DNA of 64,000 bases from Strigamia acuminata (GCA_949358305.1 OX442318.1:12754517-12818516), one strand, 5' to 3'. Positions 1 through 11,602 are shown, counted from the stretch's first letter. Translations and numbers: made by a program. The notes: generated from the letters alone by a model not told the origin.

Positions 1-2
1 AG

Positions 3-2249
3 CCATTTATCGACGACTCGGCGGTAACTGGACGCTCGGACTCGGTGCATCTTCATAATTTGGACGGTTTACTTGGCAAGTTTGATGGCGCTGGACTCAC
101 TCTAAATCGAGGCAAGTGCCAATTTTTGCAAGACGAGATTGATTTTTTGGGCTTTCGTATTTCGAAGCACGGTATTGCCCCAATTGCATCTAAAATCGCC
201 CCACTTAAAAATGCGACGCGTCCAACGGATGTAACATCGTTGAAGTCTTTTATCGGACTTATAAATTACTACGGCCGATTTATTCGAGATTTGTCAACTC
301 TCCTCGAGCCGCTGTATCGCTTGACGCGCGACGACGTCGATTGGAAGTGGGAGAATGTGCACGAAGCCGCCTGGTTGAAAGTGCGCGAATCCGTGTCGGT
401 TGATTCGGCCCTCACCCATTACGACCAGTTGAAAGAAGTGTTTTTGACCGTGGACGCCTCCCCCGTGGGAGTTGGCGCCTTCCTTTCCCATCGCGACAAG
501 AGCGGACACCATTTGCCAATTGCTTTTGCGTCGTCTTTGCTGTCGGCTGCTCAGCGAAACTACGCCCAAATCGAGAGGGAGGGATATGCCATCGTATACG
601 GGATAAGGAAGTTCCATCACTACTTGTTCGGCCGACGCTTCATCCTTCGTACTGACCACAAGCCCTTGGTGTCTATTTTTGGAGACAAAAAGGGATGTAA
701 CCAAGTGGTTGCCGCTCGTCTGCATCGTTGGGCCATTTTTTTGTCGGCATACGATTATTTGATCGAACATTTGCCGGCAGTGGACAACGCCATTGCGGAT
801 GGTCTTTCGCGCAACCCACAACCACTCGTGGATTTGTCCGAAGATTTTGACTTCGAGGTTAACAATATTTTTTCAGTCTCGATTTCAGATTTCCCTGTCT
901 CCAAACCATCGTTGCAAGCAGCTTATGCTGCAGATGCAATTTTGCAAGAAGTCCTTTGTTGCGTGCGCGATGGCTGGCCCAAACACAAGCCCGAGTTGCG
1001 GGAATTCCAAAAGCACAAAGATGCTTTCTCCTTTTTTAACGACTTTATTTTTCTCAATGATAGGTTGGTCGTGCCCGAGGACTTGCGCGCCTCGATTTTA
1101 ATCGAGTTGCACGCAGGTCACTTTGGAATTGTGCGCACAAAATCGTTGGCGCGTTCCACTGTTTGGTGGCCGGCGATTGACGCCGATATCGAGCGCGTTG
1201 TGCGTGCGTGCGACGCCTGTCAGCGGACACTGCCTGATCCACCTCGAACGTCGACTGTACGATGGCCGATTCCTGAAGAAGTCTGGGGTCGACTGCACAT
1301 CGACTTCGCCGGGCCATTCCTCGGCAAAACATTTCTGCTCGGAGTCGACGCCAAATCGAAATGGTGCGAGGTGAACGCGATGACGACCACCACAGCAGCT
1401 GCAACGATTGCAGTCTTGGAAGACTGGTTTAGTCGCTATGGCCTCCCGATTCACGTGCACTCGGACAACGGTCCGCAGTTCACTGCATTCGAATTTCGAG
1501 AATTTTTGGAGGAAAATGGCATCCGCCACACCTTTTCACCACCTTATCACCCAGCTACGAATGGAGCCGTCGAAGGATTTGTCGGAACTTTTAAACGACA
1601 AATGCAAAAATTTGTAAATCTGAATTTTTCCCTCGTTGATTCCCTCCGCCAGTTCCTTTTCTCCTATAGGACGACACCTCACGCCACGACCAAGCTGACG
1701 CCCGCTGATGTTTTCCTGCAGCGCACGATGCGCACGCGGCTTCACCTGCTCAACCCTCGCTTGTTGCCGGACTCCGCACTTATGGAAACGGCGCGCAGTT
1801 TCGATGTCGGCGATTTGGTGTACGTGCGCGACTATCGCCACACGGACAAGTGGATCCCCGGGGTCGTCAAGGAGAAGGTTTCCTCCACCACATATGCTGT
1901 CGAGATTGCGAATGGAGTTTTGTGGTCGAGACACATTGACCAGTTGCGGAAACGATCGACAATTTCACCGTATCGCTCAATTGAAGGGGATGAGCGTCAG
2001 TCGGGCCCATTCGTTATGCCCCAGACCTCCACTGAGATTCCGCCGGCTGTACAAGCTCAACCCCAACTCCCTGCTCCTAATTCGCCGCAACCTAATATTC
2101 CTATTCCGAACTCACCTCCGAGATCTCCTGCCCCGTTGCTTCCTCCTCTACCGCCGTCGCCTCCTGCGCTTCCGCCACCTCCGCAAGCTGCTCGCTCTCC
2201 ACGGCCAACAAGGACAAGAAAACAAACGGACTTTTATGGTTTCTCGTAA
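3..2249 (+). CDS. Ty3/Gypsy pol polyprotein, 3' part (RT-RNase H-integrase), cut by the window edge
   Basis: The frame is open from the left edge to a TAA at 2247-2249. It enters in the reverse transcriptase at the catalytic box, read as F-I-D-D in the first codons, so the N-terminal RT, protease and gag lie outside the window. RNase H follows (a V-D-A-S-P block near 450 and T-D-H-K-P-L near 650). The integrase has its HHCC zinc finger (about 1110-1220) and the DDE core, with D in the H-I-D-F-A-G block near 1300, D in S-D-N-G-P-Q near 1460 and E in N-G-A-V-E near 1565. The tail is proline-rich. Order and motifs are those of Ty3/Gypsy Pol. No stop or frameshift was seen in the visible part, so the copy could be recent, but the 5' half is needed to judge activity. 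Confidence 0.93.
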   Translation, partial: PFIDDSAVTGRSDSVHLHNLDGLLGKFDGAGLTLNRGKCQFLQDEIDFLGFRISKHGIAPIASKIAPLKNATRPTDVTSLKSFIGLINYYGRFIRDLSTLLEPLYRLTRDDVDWKWENVHEAAWLKVRESVSVDSALTHYDQLKEVFLTVDASPVGVGAFLSHRDKSGHHLPIAFASSLLSAAQRNYAQIEREGYAIVYGIRKFHHYLFGRRFILRTDHKPLVSIFGDKKGCNQVVAARLHRWAIFLSAYDYLIEHLPAVDNAIADGLSRNPQPLVDLSEDFDFEVNNIFSVSISDFPVSKPSLQAAYAADAILQEVLCCVRDGWPKHKPELREFQKHKDAFSFFNDFIFLNDRLVVPEDLRASILIELHAGHFGIVRTKSLARSTVWWPAIDADIERVVRACDACQRTLPDPPRTSTVRWPIPEEVWGRLHIDFAGPFLGKTFLLGVDAKSKWCEVNAMTTTTAAATIAVLEDWFSRYGLPIHVHSDNGPQFTAFEFREFLEENGIRHTFSPPYHPATNGAVEGFVGTFKRQMQKFVNLNFSLVDSLRQFLFSYRTTPHATTKLTPADVFLQRTMRTRLHLLNPRLLPDSALMETARSFDVGDLVYVRDYRHTDKWIPGVVKEKVSSTTYAVEIANGVLWSRHIDQLRKRSTISPYRSIEGDERQSGPFVMPQTSTEIPPAVQAQPQLPAPNSPQPNIPIPNSPPRSPAPLLPPLPPSPPALPPPPQAARSPRPTRTRKQTDFYGFS

Positions 2250-2392
2250 ATTGAAATAATGTATTGAGTTTTGTAATTGTTTGAATCTTTTATTGTAATT
2301 CGATCTTTTGATTTTACATTTTGTTTATTATAACTTTTGAATTTACTTTGTATTGAATTGCTCCCTTGGTTCGTTCCCAATTAAGGGGATGA

Positions 2393-2529
2393 TGGAGTGT
2401 CCTGACTCCATTTTGTATTCACGTTATTTTATGACGCGCCCGCTTACGCGAGCGCCCTCTGTACTTTTTGAATTTATTAAAACCACTTATGTTAATTTCC
2501 AACTAAGACATGGCTGCTTATTTTGACCA
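2393..2529 (+). mobile_element. Probable 3' LTR of the Gypsy element at the left edge
   Basis: After the pol stop there is AT-rich sequence, then a short purine tract (AAGGGGATGA) immediately before a TG. From there about 137 bp run to a plausible ...ACCA end and include an AATTTATTAAAA stretch that could serve as a polyadenylation region. The 5' LTR is outside the window, so boundaries are inferred from the TG/CA rule and the purine tract only. Confidence 0.45.
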
Positions 2530-2597
2530 CTCCTAATTTCATCCGCTTTCATCAACTATTCGACGATAGGAACACATTATATGTAATATATTTTCAG

Positions 2598-4478
2598 TAT
2601 ACCGTCTTTTGAATGAAGTGACTGCGCTGCTGGGAAAAATTAAAAGTGAAGGATTTTTATTGAAACAAAGCAAAGACGAATTTACGCAAACAGACTCGCC
2701 CAAGGAAGACGAAACTGACAAAAGTCTTAACGATCCCAGTTTGGAGACGATAGTTTTAAACGCGAGCAGTGATCAACCAGCCATACAATTACGTGCTGTA
2801 CAAACTCTTAGAAAGGTTTTAGCAAGTGGTAGAAATCCTCCAATAGACGATTTGATTCGATCCGGAATACTACCAATTTTAGTTCGTAGTTTAGAATGCC
2901 ACGAAAAGTAAAACAAATAAAATAAAATCCATTCAAACATTCTCGTTAAATTTAATTTCAATTTCAGTGAATCCCTTCAATTCGAAGCTGCGTGGGTATT
3001 GACATATATTGCAGGTGGCACGTCACAACAGACGCGAGCGGTTGTAAATGAAGGTATTTTATTTCCCCTCGAAAACCTAATTTACGAAACAAATTTGAAT
3101 TCTAAAATTTGATTCCAATCCGTCTTAGGAGCTGTGCCGTTATTCCTACAGCTTTTACATTCTCCTCACCAGAAAGTCTGCGGGCAATCTGTTCGGGCAC
3201 TAGGAAACGTTATTGTTGATGGAGACAATGTTATTTCTTTGGTCGAACCATTACTAGCCTTAATAAAACCCGAAATTCCCATTTCACTTCTTCGGGAAAT
3301 AATGTGGGTCGTAGTGAAGTTGTGTCGCAACAAACATCCGCGTCCTCCAGACGAAACTATAAACGAGCTTCTTCCTGTCTTGTGCAAGCTAATTCATCAT
3401 ACTGACATCGATGTAAATATCTTTAAAATTTTTAATAAATTAATTCCTTTTGGATTTTTTTTGGACCAGATTCTAGCAGATGCTGTTTTGGCTTTATCGT
3501 ATTGGACCGTGATAAATAATGAGCAGATTCAAATGGTCATAGACTGCGGAGTCGTTGAGTACCTCGTACCACTTCTAAGTCACAAAAAGGTCGAAGTAAA
3601 GGTATTGGTAACCGTTTTTTTAAATGCAAAATTTATTAAACTTCGTTAAACCTTTTTAACTTTTTATTCGTTCAGACAGCGGCACTTCGGGCATTAGGAG
3701 ACATTGTGACTGGTACTGACGAACAAACCCAAGTAGTTTTAAATTGTAACGCGCTTTCCTATTTTCCAACCTTGCTCAGGCATAAGAGTTTAAAAATCAA
3801 CGAGGTAAACATTTAAATTGAATTCAATCAATGAATAAATATGTTTTTGTTGATTTTGGTAGAGCTCTCTGTGGTTTTTGTCGGGTATTACTGAGAAAAA
3901 TCAGCAACAAGTGCAGGCAGTTATTGATGCGAATCTGATTCCTTTAATAATTCATCATTTAGGAAAGGTGAGAGAGACAGTGATTTCCTTTAGCAATTAA
4001 TGTGTTTGAAATGTTTGCAGGAGAATGTCCAAACACAACAGGAAGCCGCTTGGACCATCTTCTACCTAACAAGAAGTGGCAACCAAAACCAGATTGCATA
4101 TTTGGTAGAGGAACAAGTGATACGGCCCTTCTGCAGTCTGCTGACGTGTGAAGACGTTGAGCTGATTCCAGTTGTCTTGGACGGAATTATGAATATTCTC
4201 TCGAAGGCTGAACACCAGTTAAAAGCAATTTGTACCACGATCGAGAAATGTGGCGGCAAGTTGCGAAGTTATAAAGTAGCGAATGAATGATTAACATTGC
4301 ATCGTTTTTAACAGGTTTGGACACAATAAAAGAACTACAGAATCATCAGGACGAAGAGATAAATAGTTTATCGTCCAATATAATAGATCAATATTTCTCT
4401 GAAGGAGGTGAGAACGATTTTTGAAACCATAAAATTGATGTATTTTTTTATTTTTATAAATCGTTAATAGGCGGATGA
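2598..4478 (+). CDS. Importin-alpha (karyopherin alpha)-like gene, copy 1, nine exons visible, N-terminus missing
   Basis: Importin-alpha is the armadillo-repeat adaptor that binds nuclear localisation signals and hands cargo to importin-beta. Exons fit 2598-2907, 2968-3053, 3129-3412, 3470-3601, 3676-3804, 3863-3967, 4021-4255, 4315-4407 and 4471-4478; all phases agree. Recognisable KPNA3/4-type blocks include P-P-I-D-D-L-I in exon 1, Q-F-E-A-A-W in exon 2, L-H-S-P-H-Q-K-V-C in exon 3, and N-E-Q-I-Q-M-V-I-D in exon 4. Exon 1 starts at a splice acceptor and keeps only the end of the importin-beta-binding domain (N-E-V-T...), with most of its basic residues gone; no upstream exon or start codon was found between it and the Gypsy LTR. 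Exon 4 has lost the usual W-A-L-S-Y-L motif (A-L-S-Y-W). An extra base at the end of exon 8 shifts the tail and truncates about ten residues. It is probably a diverged or decaying paralogue. Confidence 0.85.
4256..4314 (+). other. GC-AG intron in importin-alpha copy 1
   Basis: Reading straight through gives an early stop. Splicing from a GCAAGT donor at 4256 to the AG at 4314 restores the family sequence [11 protein letters not shown] in frame. GCAAGT is the usual context of the minor GC-AG intron class. The same donor is kept in copy 2 (20753). Confidence 0.75.
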
Positions 4479-4962
4479 GGATCCAGGTCCGATTCTGAAT
4501 GCTGCTTAACAAGAGTTTCCATTTGATCCGAGTATGAAGATTCCAACTGATGTTTTCAAATTCTGATGTGGGCATAATTTTATAAAGACACTGAAGAAAA
4601 TTCGTTACCTTTTTAATTTTTTTTTTAAAAACAACCTAACTGTGTATTCGTGAACACTACTACAAGAAAATGTATTTTTCTATTGAAAAGAAAAATAATA
4701 AACTAAAATAACCCCCTCTTTTGGGTGCAAATAAAAATAAAATTAATAAACTAATTTTTGAAAATCATTATCACAAATTCCTGTAAAAATTCCTGTATCA
4801 TATTTTTATTTTATTTTTGTTGTATTCATGAGTTTTATAAAAGCTTGCATCTCCGCCCTGGTGAGATAAGTGATAATTATTAATTAATAAAATAATTCAT
4901 TCATATTCATTCATTCCCTTTATTTAACGGACAACATCAGTCCATTAGAATGTGCATTTATA

Positions 4963-5779
4963 CAGGGTGGAAGAAAAGTCTGTTCCCCCAACAATTTTTT
5001 AGAATTTCTTGAATTTATAATTGGGTCATATACAGGGTGAACAAAAAGTCTGTATCTTTACTTAATATTTCTGAAAGTGCTGACAATGCATCTAATCTAA
5101 TGATGGTAAAGTACTAAAGTTGGGTGGGGCAATCTTTTGGTGACCCAAAATTTCACCTTGGGATGTTTCTTCAAGGTCATTGGGAAATTATCTTACCTTA
5201 TTTAACACAGACATCATTAGTGTTATAATCAAAATAATATTGTAGGCGTGCAGTGGATAAGAGTCGTATTAATGTAGCGATATGTAATGAAAAATAGCAC
5301 TATTGAATTAATAAACTTGCCAAAAATAAGTCCAAGTTGTGTCCTTGAATTGCTCCTAGAAGGTCATGATGTGAAAAGTGCATAGAGTCACACAATGCAC
5401 TAATGTAAAATCCAATCGTGCATGTGTAGAAATCAACAGAAAAGTAATGGAGGAACAAAATCACAAGAGACTGCACATGTTGAAACTCAAACCCAAAGTT
5501 ACTAGAATGCCATGAATCTTTAATTCTGGAAATTAACATAAAATGATAAAAAACGTTATCTGTTGATGAAATCATTAGTTAACAAAACAATGAGGTAATG
5601 ACATATTAAAACAGAACATCAAACGTATCAAAACAGACAATATTCTGATTTGAAAGATAAATATATGACACAAGTTTAATACATATATTTTGTAATCATA
5701 ATAAATAAATACAAAGGCATTTTACATGTTTAGTCATAAAAGAAAAATATATCAAAAATGTTTTCAAGTAATAACAATT
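4963..5779. mobile_element. ~820-bp insertion flanked by 24-bp direct repeats
   Basis: A 24-bp sequence beginning AGTCCATTAGAATG occurs at 4939-4962 and again, with one mismatch, at 5780-5803. The duplicated copy of this locus (about 21595) has a similar sequence once, uninterrupted. The insert begins with CAGGGTGGAAGAAAAGTCTG, and a related ACAGGGTGAACAAAAAGTCTG-type start recurs at about 5034. No gene was recognised inside. It could be a non-autonomous element or a duplication that captured its target. Confidence 0.45.
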
Positions 5780-5826
5780 AGTCCATTAGAATGCGCATTT
5801 ATATATCATTTTGCGATTTTCATATT

Positions 5827-6900
5827 TTATACATCGTCCAACCCGAATAATGCAGCGTGTACAATCAATGCTCCTGCACAAAACAATAATTATTCATAAT
5901 ACGCTGTAATTTCATCTTATAATGTCATAAAATGTCGTAATTTATGAAAATTATGCTTAATTATGCCATAATTTGTGAAAATTATGCTTAATTGTGTCAT
6001 AATTTGTGTTAATTGTCTCATTATTGGCTTAATTATCTCTAATCACATCATTACTATTGTAAATGTCGTAAACGACGTTATTATTGATGTAAGTGTTTTT
6101 CAATAACACTATTATTGATGTAAATAAGGTAAATCATGTCACAATTACGGTATACCTTATGAAAATAAGTGAATTATGTCATAAATACATCATTTTTATG
6201 GAAATAAGGTAACTTATGTCATAATCACGTTATTTTTTTATAATGTAAACAAGGCGAATTATGTCATAATTACGTTGTTATTCATGTATACATGATGAGA
6301 TAACGTTTAACAATTACATTCTAGTAACGTCTAAAATGATATTTACCAATGATCCAAAATATTGCGGAAATTGCCCCAACAAATAGAAAAATCGGAAGGA
6401 AAAGAATGGCTCCAACCGCGGTAACTAATGATGCCAGAGCGAGCAAAAAAAATCCCGACCTTACCCTAAACAAAAATCAATTCATCAAATTAAACTCTTT
6501 TCTTTTATAAATCGACACAAAAAACTTACAAACAGAAAACTGCCAGTCCGAGAAACACGAAAAAATAATTACTCTGGAAATGTTTGACGTTTCTGACGAT
6601 CCGTTGCGTCGCGTCTGCGGGCGAGAGCGGAACCCGAAAATTGTTCGTGTTGAGGAATGTTGACCAGGGTCGGATGTTTTGATACCTCGATGCGATCCAT
6701 TCTGCAGCGATTGCAGCCGAATTGGTCACAAACCCCAACCTGAACGTCGCGGCATATAATTAGAAACAAATTCGTGCGATTAGTTAGTGAAATTTCGACA
6801 AATAAAAAATAAAAACGAATTAAAAATGTTGAGTTTTTCTGATTCATTTGACTAGCGAAGCGTAAGTCTACGACTAAAAAATGCAAACCCACACATCCAT
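5827..6900 (-). CDS. PRA1 / prenylated Rab acceptor-like protein, copy A (four exons)
   Basis: PRA1 proteins are small Golgi/endosomal membrane proteins that bind prenylated Rab GTPases. Exons on the minus strand are 6900-6893 (ATG plus 5 nt), 6739-6530, 6465-6347 and 5873-5827; all junctions are in phase and give about 127 residues ending D-D-V. The diagnostic blocks N-I-R-P-W, V-R-N-V, Q-S-N-Y-F-F-V-F-L-G-L and A-I-F-W-I-I-G are present, followed by hydrophobic membrane segments. It is shorter than typical family members (about 175-185), mainly because the hydrophilic loop between the two membrane hairpins is missing. The third intron (6346-5874) holds a degenerate AT-rich tandem repeat. 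It is convergent with importin-alpha copy 1. The first exon is only 8 coding bases, supported by the same layout in copy B. Confidence 0.8.
5890..6340. repeat. Degenerate AT-rich tandem repeat in PRA1 copy A intron 3
   Basis: Words of the type TTATGTCATAAT(T)TGTG and ATGTCATAATTACGT recur roughly every 20-35 bp with drift. Related arrays sit at the same place in copies B (10200-10760) and C (21740-22010), so the array predates the duplications. Confidence 0.7.
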
Positions 6901-7169
6901 CTCGTATCACATTTCCATCGATTGGGGCTAATCAATTCTATTCATTTGTTTGTTTTTTCTTTACGCTGGAAATTCGCCTCCATCTTGAATTCGATTTCAT
7001 GTCCGCTTCGTCTTCATAGCAACTGCAGTTCAGTTGTTTGTATCATGTTTTTATTTTATTTTTGTTTTAAATTTTAGTAATTTTATTTATTTGCTTCTTT
7101 TATTGAAAAGACAAAATGGGGATTTTTTGTATTCATGAGTTTTATCAAAGCTTGCATCTCCGCCCTGAT

Positions 7170-7560
7170 ACGTAAATAGAAATGAGCACAAGAGACTGTT
7201 TTCATTTGGAATTGGTCTTTATTCAGTGTCTACGTATGTGTCAGTATTTCATGCCTTGTGGCTGTTACAGTGTGTGTAATAAATGTCAAAATATACTCTT
7301 GTTGAACTCAAAAAAGCCCCCAAATTCAACGTTTTAAACTGCCACCAGGTTTGCCACAGTGGCTCCATCTGTTGAACAAATGCAAAGTTTTCTTCATAAT
7401 TTCGTTTCTTGAAAATAAATCTGGTAAAAATTGATTTCTGCATCAAAACTGTTGATGTCAAACAAAATTCACAAAAAAAGTTCATTCCAGATCTACATAC
7501 GAAACTTATTCGACAAAGCATATTGACTTTTAATTTTTAATACAAACAAATCGAATTAAT
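7170..7560. repeat. Shared 3' flank of the LRR gene family, with the end of the duplicated importin/PRA1 block
   Basis: Bases 7170-7265 match 22328-22417, where the second importin/PRA1 block ends. The stretch from about 7330 (CCACCAGGTTTGCCACAGTG...) recurs downstream of other LRR copies at about 48005, 51410, 53930 and 57940. It is therefore the conserved 3' flank of that gene family rather than a separate gene. Confidence 0.65.
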
Positions 7561-7599
7561 GCAGACGCGCAGCCACTGACAACTCGTTAGTCGCCATCA

Positions 7600-9152
7600 T
7601 TATCGACGGTTTAGGAATCTTAGCTGCAGGTTCGCATCGTGTGTTTTAGCCATAAGCTGCAATGCATCAACATCAAAATGTTGTCTTCTCATTTCGTTAA
7701 TTCTCAACATCACTATTAACTCATTCAGCGAATCGATTCTTAAGAGATCCTCAATCCCCGACGGCCCCAACAAGTTGCATTCATCAATTTTCAAACATCT
7801 GAGTCTCTTCGGCAAGACTGGACTGCCAAAAAATGGCCACAACAATAAAGAGAAATGATAATTGACAGCCGCACGGATCGGTGAAAATGCAGCGCTCCTT
7901 TTCGCCATCTTGGCGGCCAACTCGTGCGCACTTTTGTTACGGAAGCCGGAGCACCTGAACAGATGGATTTCCGCCAGGTTGGGACACATGTCCAACAACT
8001 CGAACAAAAAACCAGAGCTAACCCAACGATTGTCGGGATCGTACAGGTAAAATTCGTTCAATTCATCAAACCGCAAATCGCGAAAACACACTCGATCGTA
8101 CGAATCATTTTCCTCCGCTACCACGTCCGCATCTATCATGGAAATGTCCAAGTGGCGCAACTTCTTGAATTTCGTCAAACTATGGAACATTTTGAGGGTG
8201 AAGATATCCGGGACGATCTCAATCTCGTGAACTTTCGGACACGTGAGAAAGGCAATTTCCAGCTCTACCTCAATGGCGTCGCCCTCGAACACCAATTTCG
8301 TCAGATTGTATTGCTGCGGTGGCGCGCTGATCGGCAGCAGCACTTTGAGCCACCTGGAATCGCCAGTGTCCAAGAATTGGATCAATTTCATCCTGTGCAA
8401 TATGAGGCGGTAGCAGTCCATGGGAAGATCATCGCTCAACGTGATTTTTCTCAAGGTTCTGCAGAGTGTGGAGGATTTTGCGCACAGTTTTCTCACGAAA
8501 TCTTCCGTGATTCCGTCGACATTAAACTGAACGAGTGGCAGCCGAGCGATGTAGGTCCCCGCGTCGTCTTCAACGATGGAGTTAGAAATATCTAATAGGA
8601 GGAGATTTAGCAATTTCCGGAACATTCGTTTGCAAGCTTTAGTTGTCACTGTACACTCGAAAGGTAGTCCCAACACGGTCAGATTCTGTGCGAATAGATA
8701 AAATTATTAGAATTAAAACAATTTTTAAGTTCCACCACTGTGTCGACTTAGTTCTCTCTCTACTCACTTTCAACTTGGGGCCACACACTCGAAGCAAAAA
8801 ATACAAATCAAAATTTGGATTCTCAAACTTCAACCACAGTGTTTGCTGCTCTTCGTGTACAAACAGAGCGACGTCTCTCGCTTCTGGCCAGCGAACACTT
8901 CCGTCCCAAAACCTCAAATCCCTTAACTTCTTCAGCAAATCTTCACGAACGTTACGAGCTAAATCAAACAATTTAATGTTGATAATCACGAAATAAACGC
9001 ACAAATCTGTGCGACACTCACGTAGTTTATCGAAATAAGTGATTAATCCCATCGTCTCTTCCATTTGAACGTCAAAATCATCTTCATCGTTCCATTGAAT
9101 GAATGATACACCTAAAAAGAATTTTAGTAGCCAGGTCCGCTAATGTCAGCAT
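7600..9152 (-). pseudogene. F-box-like / leucine-rich protein, family copy 1 (frameshift in exon 1)
   Basis: Three exons fit: 9152-9022, 8958-8768 and 8685-7600. Removing intron 1 brings together D-K-L-P-R-N-V-R-E-D-L-L-K-K-L, which resembles an F-box core; this domain call is inference. The long third exon carries irregular leucine-rich repeats (N-L-T-V-L-G-L-P..., N-L-A-E-I-H-L-F-R-C). F-box/LRR proteins usually select substrates for SCF ubiquitin ligases. Exon 1 has a 4-nt tandem duplication (ATTC) near 9105 that shifts the frame and ends translation early, unlike the intact paralogue at 51630-53547. Translation from the in-frame ATG at 9064 would still give most of the protein, so activity is not excluded. 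Confidence 0.72.
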
Positions 9153-9380
9153 TTTCGATCCCGCTGATAAAATTCCAACGTAAAATTGTGGTTTGGTTCG
9201 TTTAAATATTTTCGCCTTCTAAACTTCTAACAATAGTCACTGCAGCAACAGATAAACAATAATCAACAGTTGAAATGATAAAATATGCCCAAAAGTAAAC
9301 CAAAAAATACAATTAAACAAGTAAACATCTGTAATGCAGGAAAGCATTACATATTAGACTTCTTCACCCTGTCCGTCTGT

Positions 9381-9632
9381 CCGGTTGAAATTCTCTGGAA
9401 ATATCTGTAATTTCGGTTGAAATTCTCTGGAAATATCTGTAATTTCGGTTGAAATTTTCTGGAAATATCTGTAATTTCGGTTGAAATTCTCTGGAAATAT
9501 CTGTAATTTCGGTTGAAATTTTCTGGAAATATCTGTAATTTCGGTTGAAATTCTCTGGAAATATCTGTAATTTCGGTTGAAATTCTCTGGAAATATCTGT
9601 AGGTTCGGTTGAAATTCTCTGGAAATATCTTT
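9381..9632. repeat. 32-bp minisatellite, about 8 copies
   Basis: Eight near-identical 32-bp units contain CGGTTGAAATTCTCTGGAAA, with one T/C variant in units 3 and 5 and a changed end in unit 7. The unit is not a multiple of three, so open frames across it are a by-product of the repeat. Confidence 0.9.
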
Positions 9633-9770
9633 GCATTAACATTTATCCGATGGCGATTGATGCTTTTAAACCAGATCTACATATGACATTTGTTAGGCAT
9701 AGCATATTCACTTTAATTTTTGAATACAAACAAATTGAATTAATGCAGACACCCAGCCACCGACAACTCG

Positions 9771-11225
9771 TTAGTCGTCATCATTTCCACCGTCATCAAC
9801 ATTATCTACAAGTGCATCTTGAGGCGGGTCTTCCAATAGTAGCCGCAGGATCACACCGTGTTTTTCAGCCGTTAGCTGCAGCGCCCCAACGTCAAAATAT
9901 TGCCTTCTCAGCTCATTAATTTGCAAAGTCACTATCAACTCCTCCAAAGAATCGATTTTTAACAAATCCTCGATCGCCGACGGCCCCAACAAATTGCACC
10001 TATCAATTTCCAAACTTATCCATTTCCGGACTAGACTGGCAAGCAAACGAGGAATAAAATTCACAACGGCGCGGCCCACCGACAAATACCCGGTCGCGCG
10101 CGCAGCCGGGCGCGCACTCTTCTTCGCCATCACTTCGGCCAACTCGATATCTTCTAACCCGAACACACCTGCATAAAATAATAATTTTTCATAATACCCT
10201 GTATTTACATCTCATAATGTCGTAAAATGTCGTAAAATGTCGTAATTTATGAAAATTATGCTTATTTATGTCATAATTTGTGAAAATTATGCTGAATTAA
10301 GTCATAATTTCTGAAAATTATGCTGAATTATGTCATAATTTGTGAAGTTATAATTTCTGAAAATTATGCTTAATTATGTTATAATTTGTGTTAATTATGT
10401 CATTAGTGGGTTAATTATCCCTAATCACTTCATTACTGTTGTAAATGTCGTAAACTACGTTACCGGTATTAATGATGTAAATGTATTTCAATTACACTAT
10501 TATTGATGTAAATCTAAATCATGTCATAATTATTCATTTTTAATGTAAAAAAGGTCTATCATGTCGTAATTACGTCAGTTTAGTGTAAATGAGATGAATT
10601 ATGTCATAAATACGGTAGATTTTATGAAAATAAGTGAATTATGTCAAAATTACATCATTTTTATGGAAAGAAGGTATATTATGTCATAATCACGTTATTT
10701 TTTTATGTAAACAAAGCAAATTAGGACATAATTACGTTATTATTTATGTGTAGATAACGTTTTACAATTATATTCCAGTAACGTCTAAAATGATATTTAC
10801 CAATGATCCAATTATTGCGGGACATACTCCAAGAAATAGAAAAATCTGAGTGGTTATAATGGCGCCAAGAGTGACAACGATTGCGAGGAGAAACGGTGCC
10901 AGAGCGATAAAAAAATAACCCGATCTTACCCTAAACAATAATCAAATCATAAAATTAAAATAAATATTTTTAACTCTTTGCTTTTATAAATCGACACAAA
11001 AAACTTACATAAAGACAATGGCCACTACGAATTGCAAGAAAAAAATAATTGTCCACGGTCTGATGTTTTGACATCTCGATCTGATCCATTTTGCAGCGAA
11101 TGGAGCCAAATTGGCCACAGACCCCAACCTAAACGTCGCGGCATATAATTAGAAACAAATCCGTGCGATTAGTTAGCTGTCGACGCGATAATCTACGACT
11201 AAAAATTTCAAACTCACACATTCAT
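9771..11225 (-). pseudogene. PRA1-like copy B, chimeric: last exon fused to an LRR-gene fragment
   Basis: Exons matching copy A are 11225-11218 (ATG), 11128-11009 and 10930-10801. Exon 2 has lost 90 nt in frame, removing the conserved block between R-P-W and the first membrane segment. Exon 3 carries a net frameshift near its end. After the intron with the AT repeat, the acceptor at 10168 opens an exon that starts like PRA1 exon 4 (F-G-L-E-D) but then runs without a break into the LRR family C-terminus (E-L-A-E-V-M-A-K-K-S-A-R-P...) to a stop at 9771. This is a recombination or deletion junction between the PRA1-like gene and an LRR family copy. With canonical splicing the exon 3 shift leads to a stop just after the junction, so it is probably dead. 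Confidence 0.65.
10200..10760. repeat. Degenerate AT-rich tandem repeat, intron of PRA1 copy B
   Basis: The same family of words as in copy A (ATGTCATAATTTGTGAAAAT and variants) repeats irregularly between the chimeric last exon and exon 3. Confidence 0.65.
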
Positions 11226-11602
11226 CTCGTTTCATGTTTCCATTTCCACACGATTGGAGCTATTATTCATTTTTTCACTCTTGGATTCGAATTCACGTTC
11301 GGCGTCGTCTCCGTGACAATCGCGGTTAAGTTGACGTCATATTTCTATTTTATTTATTTATTTATTTGATTAAAATTTTTATAATTATTTATTTTATTTT
11401 ATCAGAAATTTAAAATTTCAATTTTTGTACGTATTCATAAGTTTCATTAAAGCTTCTATGACCGGCTGTAGAAAAAGATATATGCAGCCCGCCATCTCGC
11501 ATCACTGCCCTGGTGACGTAATTAGGAATTATAAAAACAATTCATTCATAAATCTTTTTATTTGTACAGAAAACATTATTTCATATTTTTGGACATTAAA
11601 TT

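Noticed and set aside
3413-3469. In-frame readthrough of the 57-bp intron in importin-alpha copy 1 as coding
   Set aside because: The segment has splice signals and adds 19 residues absent from the family; removing it restores the ARM repeat.
7924-8595. 223-codon plus-strand frame
   Set aside because: It is antisense to LRR copy 1 exon 3, whose protein is conserved among paralogues.
9364-9642. 92-codon minus-strand open frame
   Set aside because: It lies entirely in the 32-bp minisatellite and repeats in three shifted phases.
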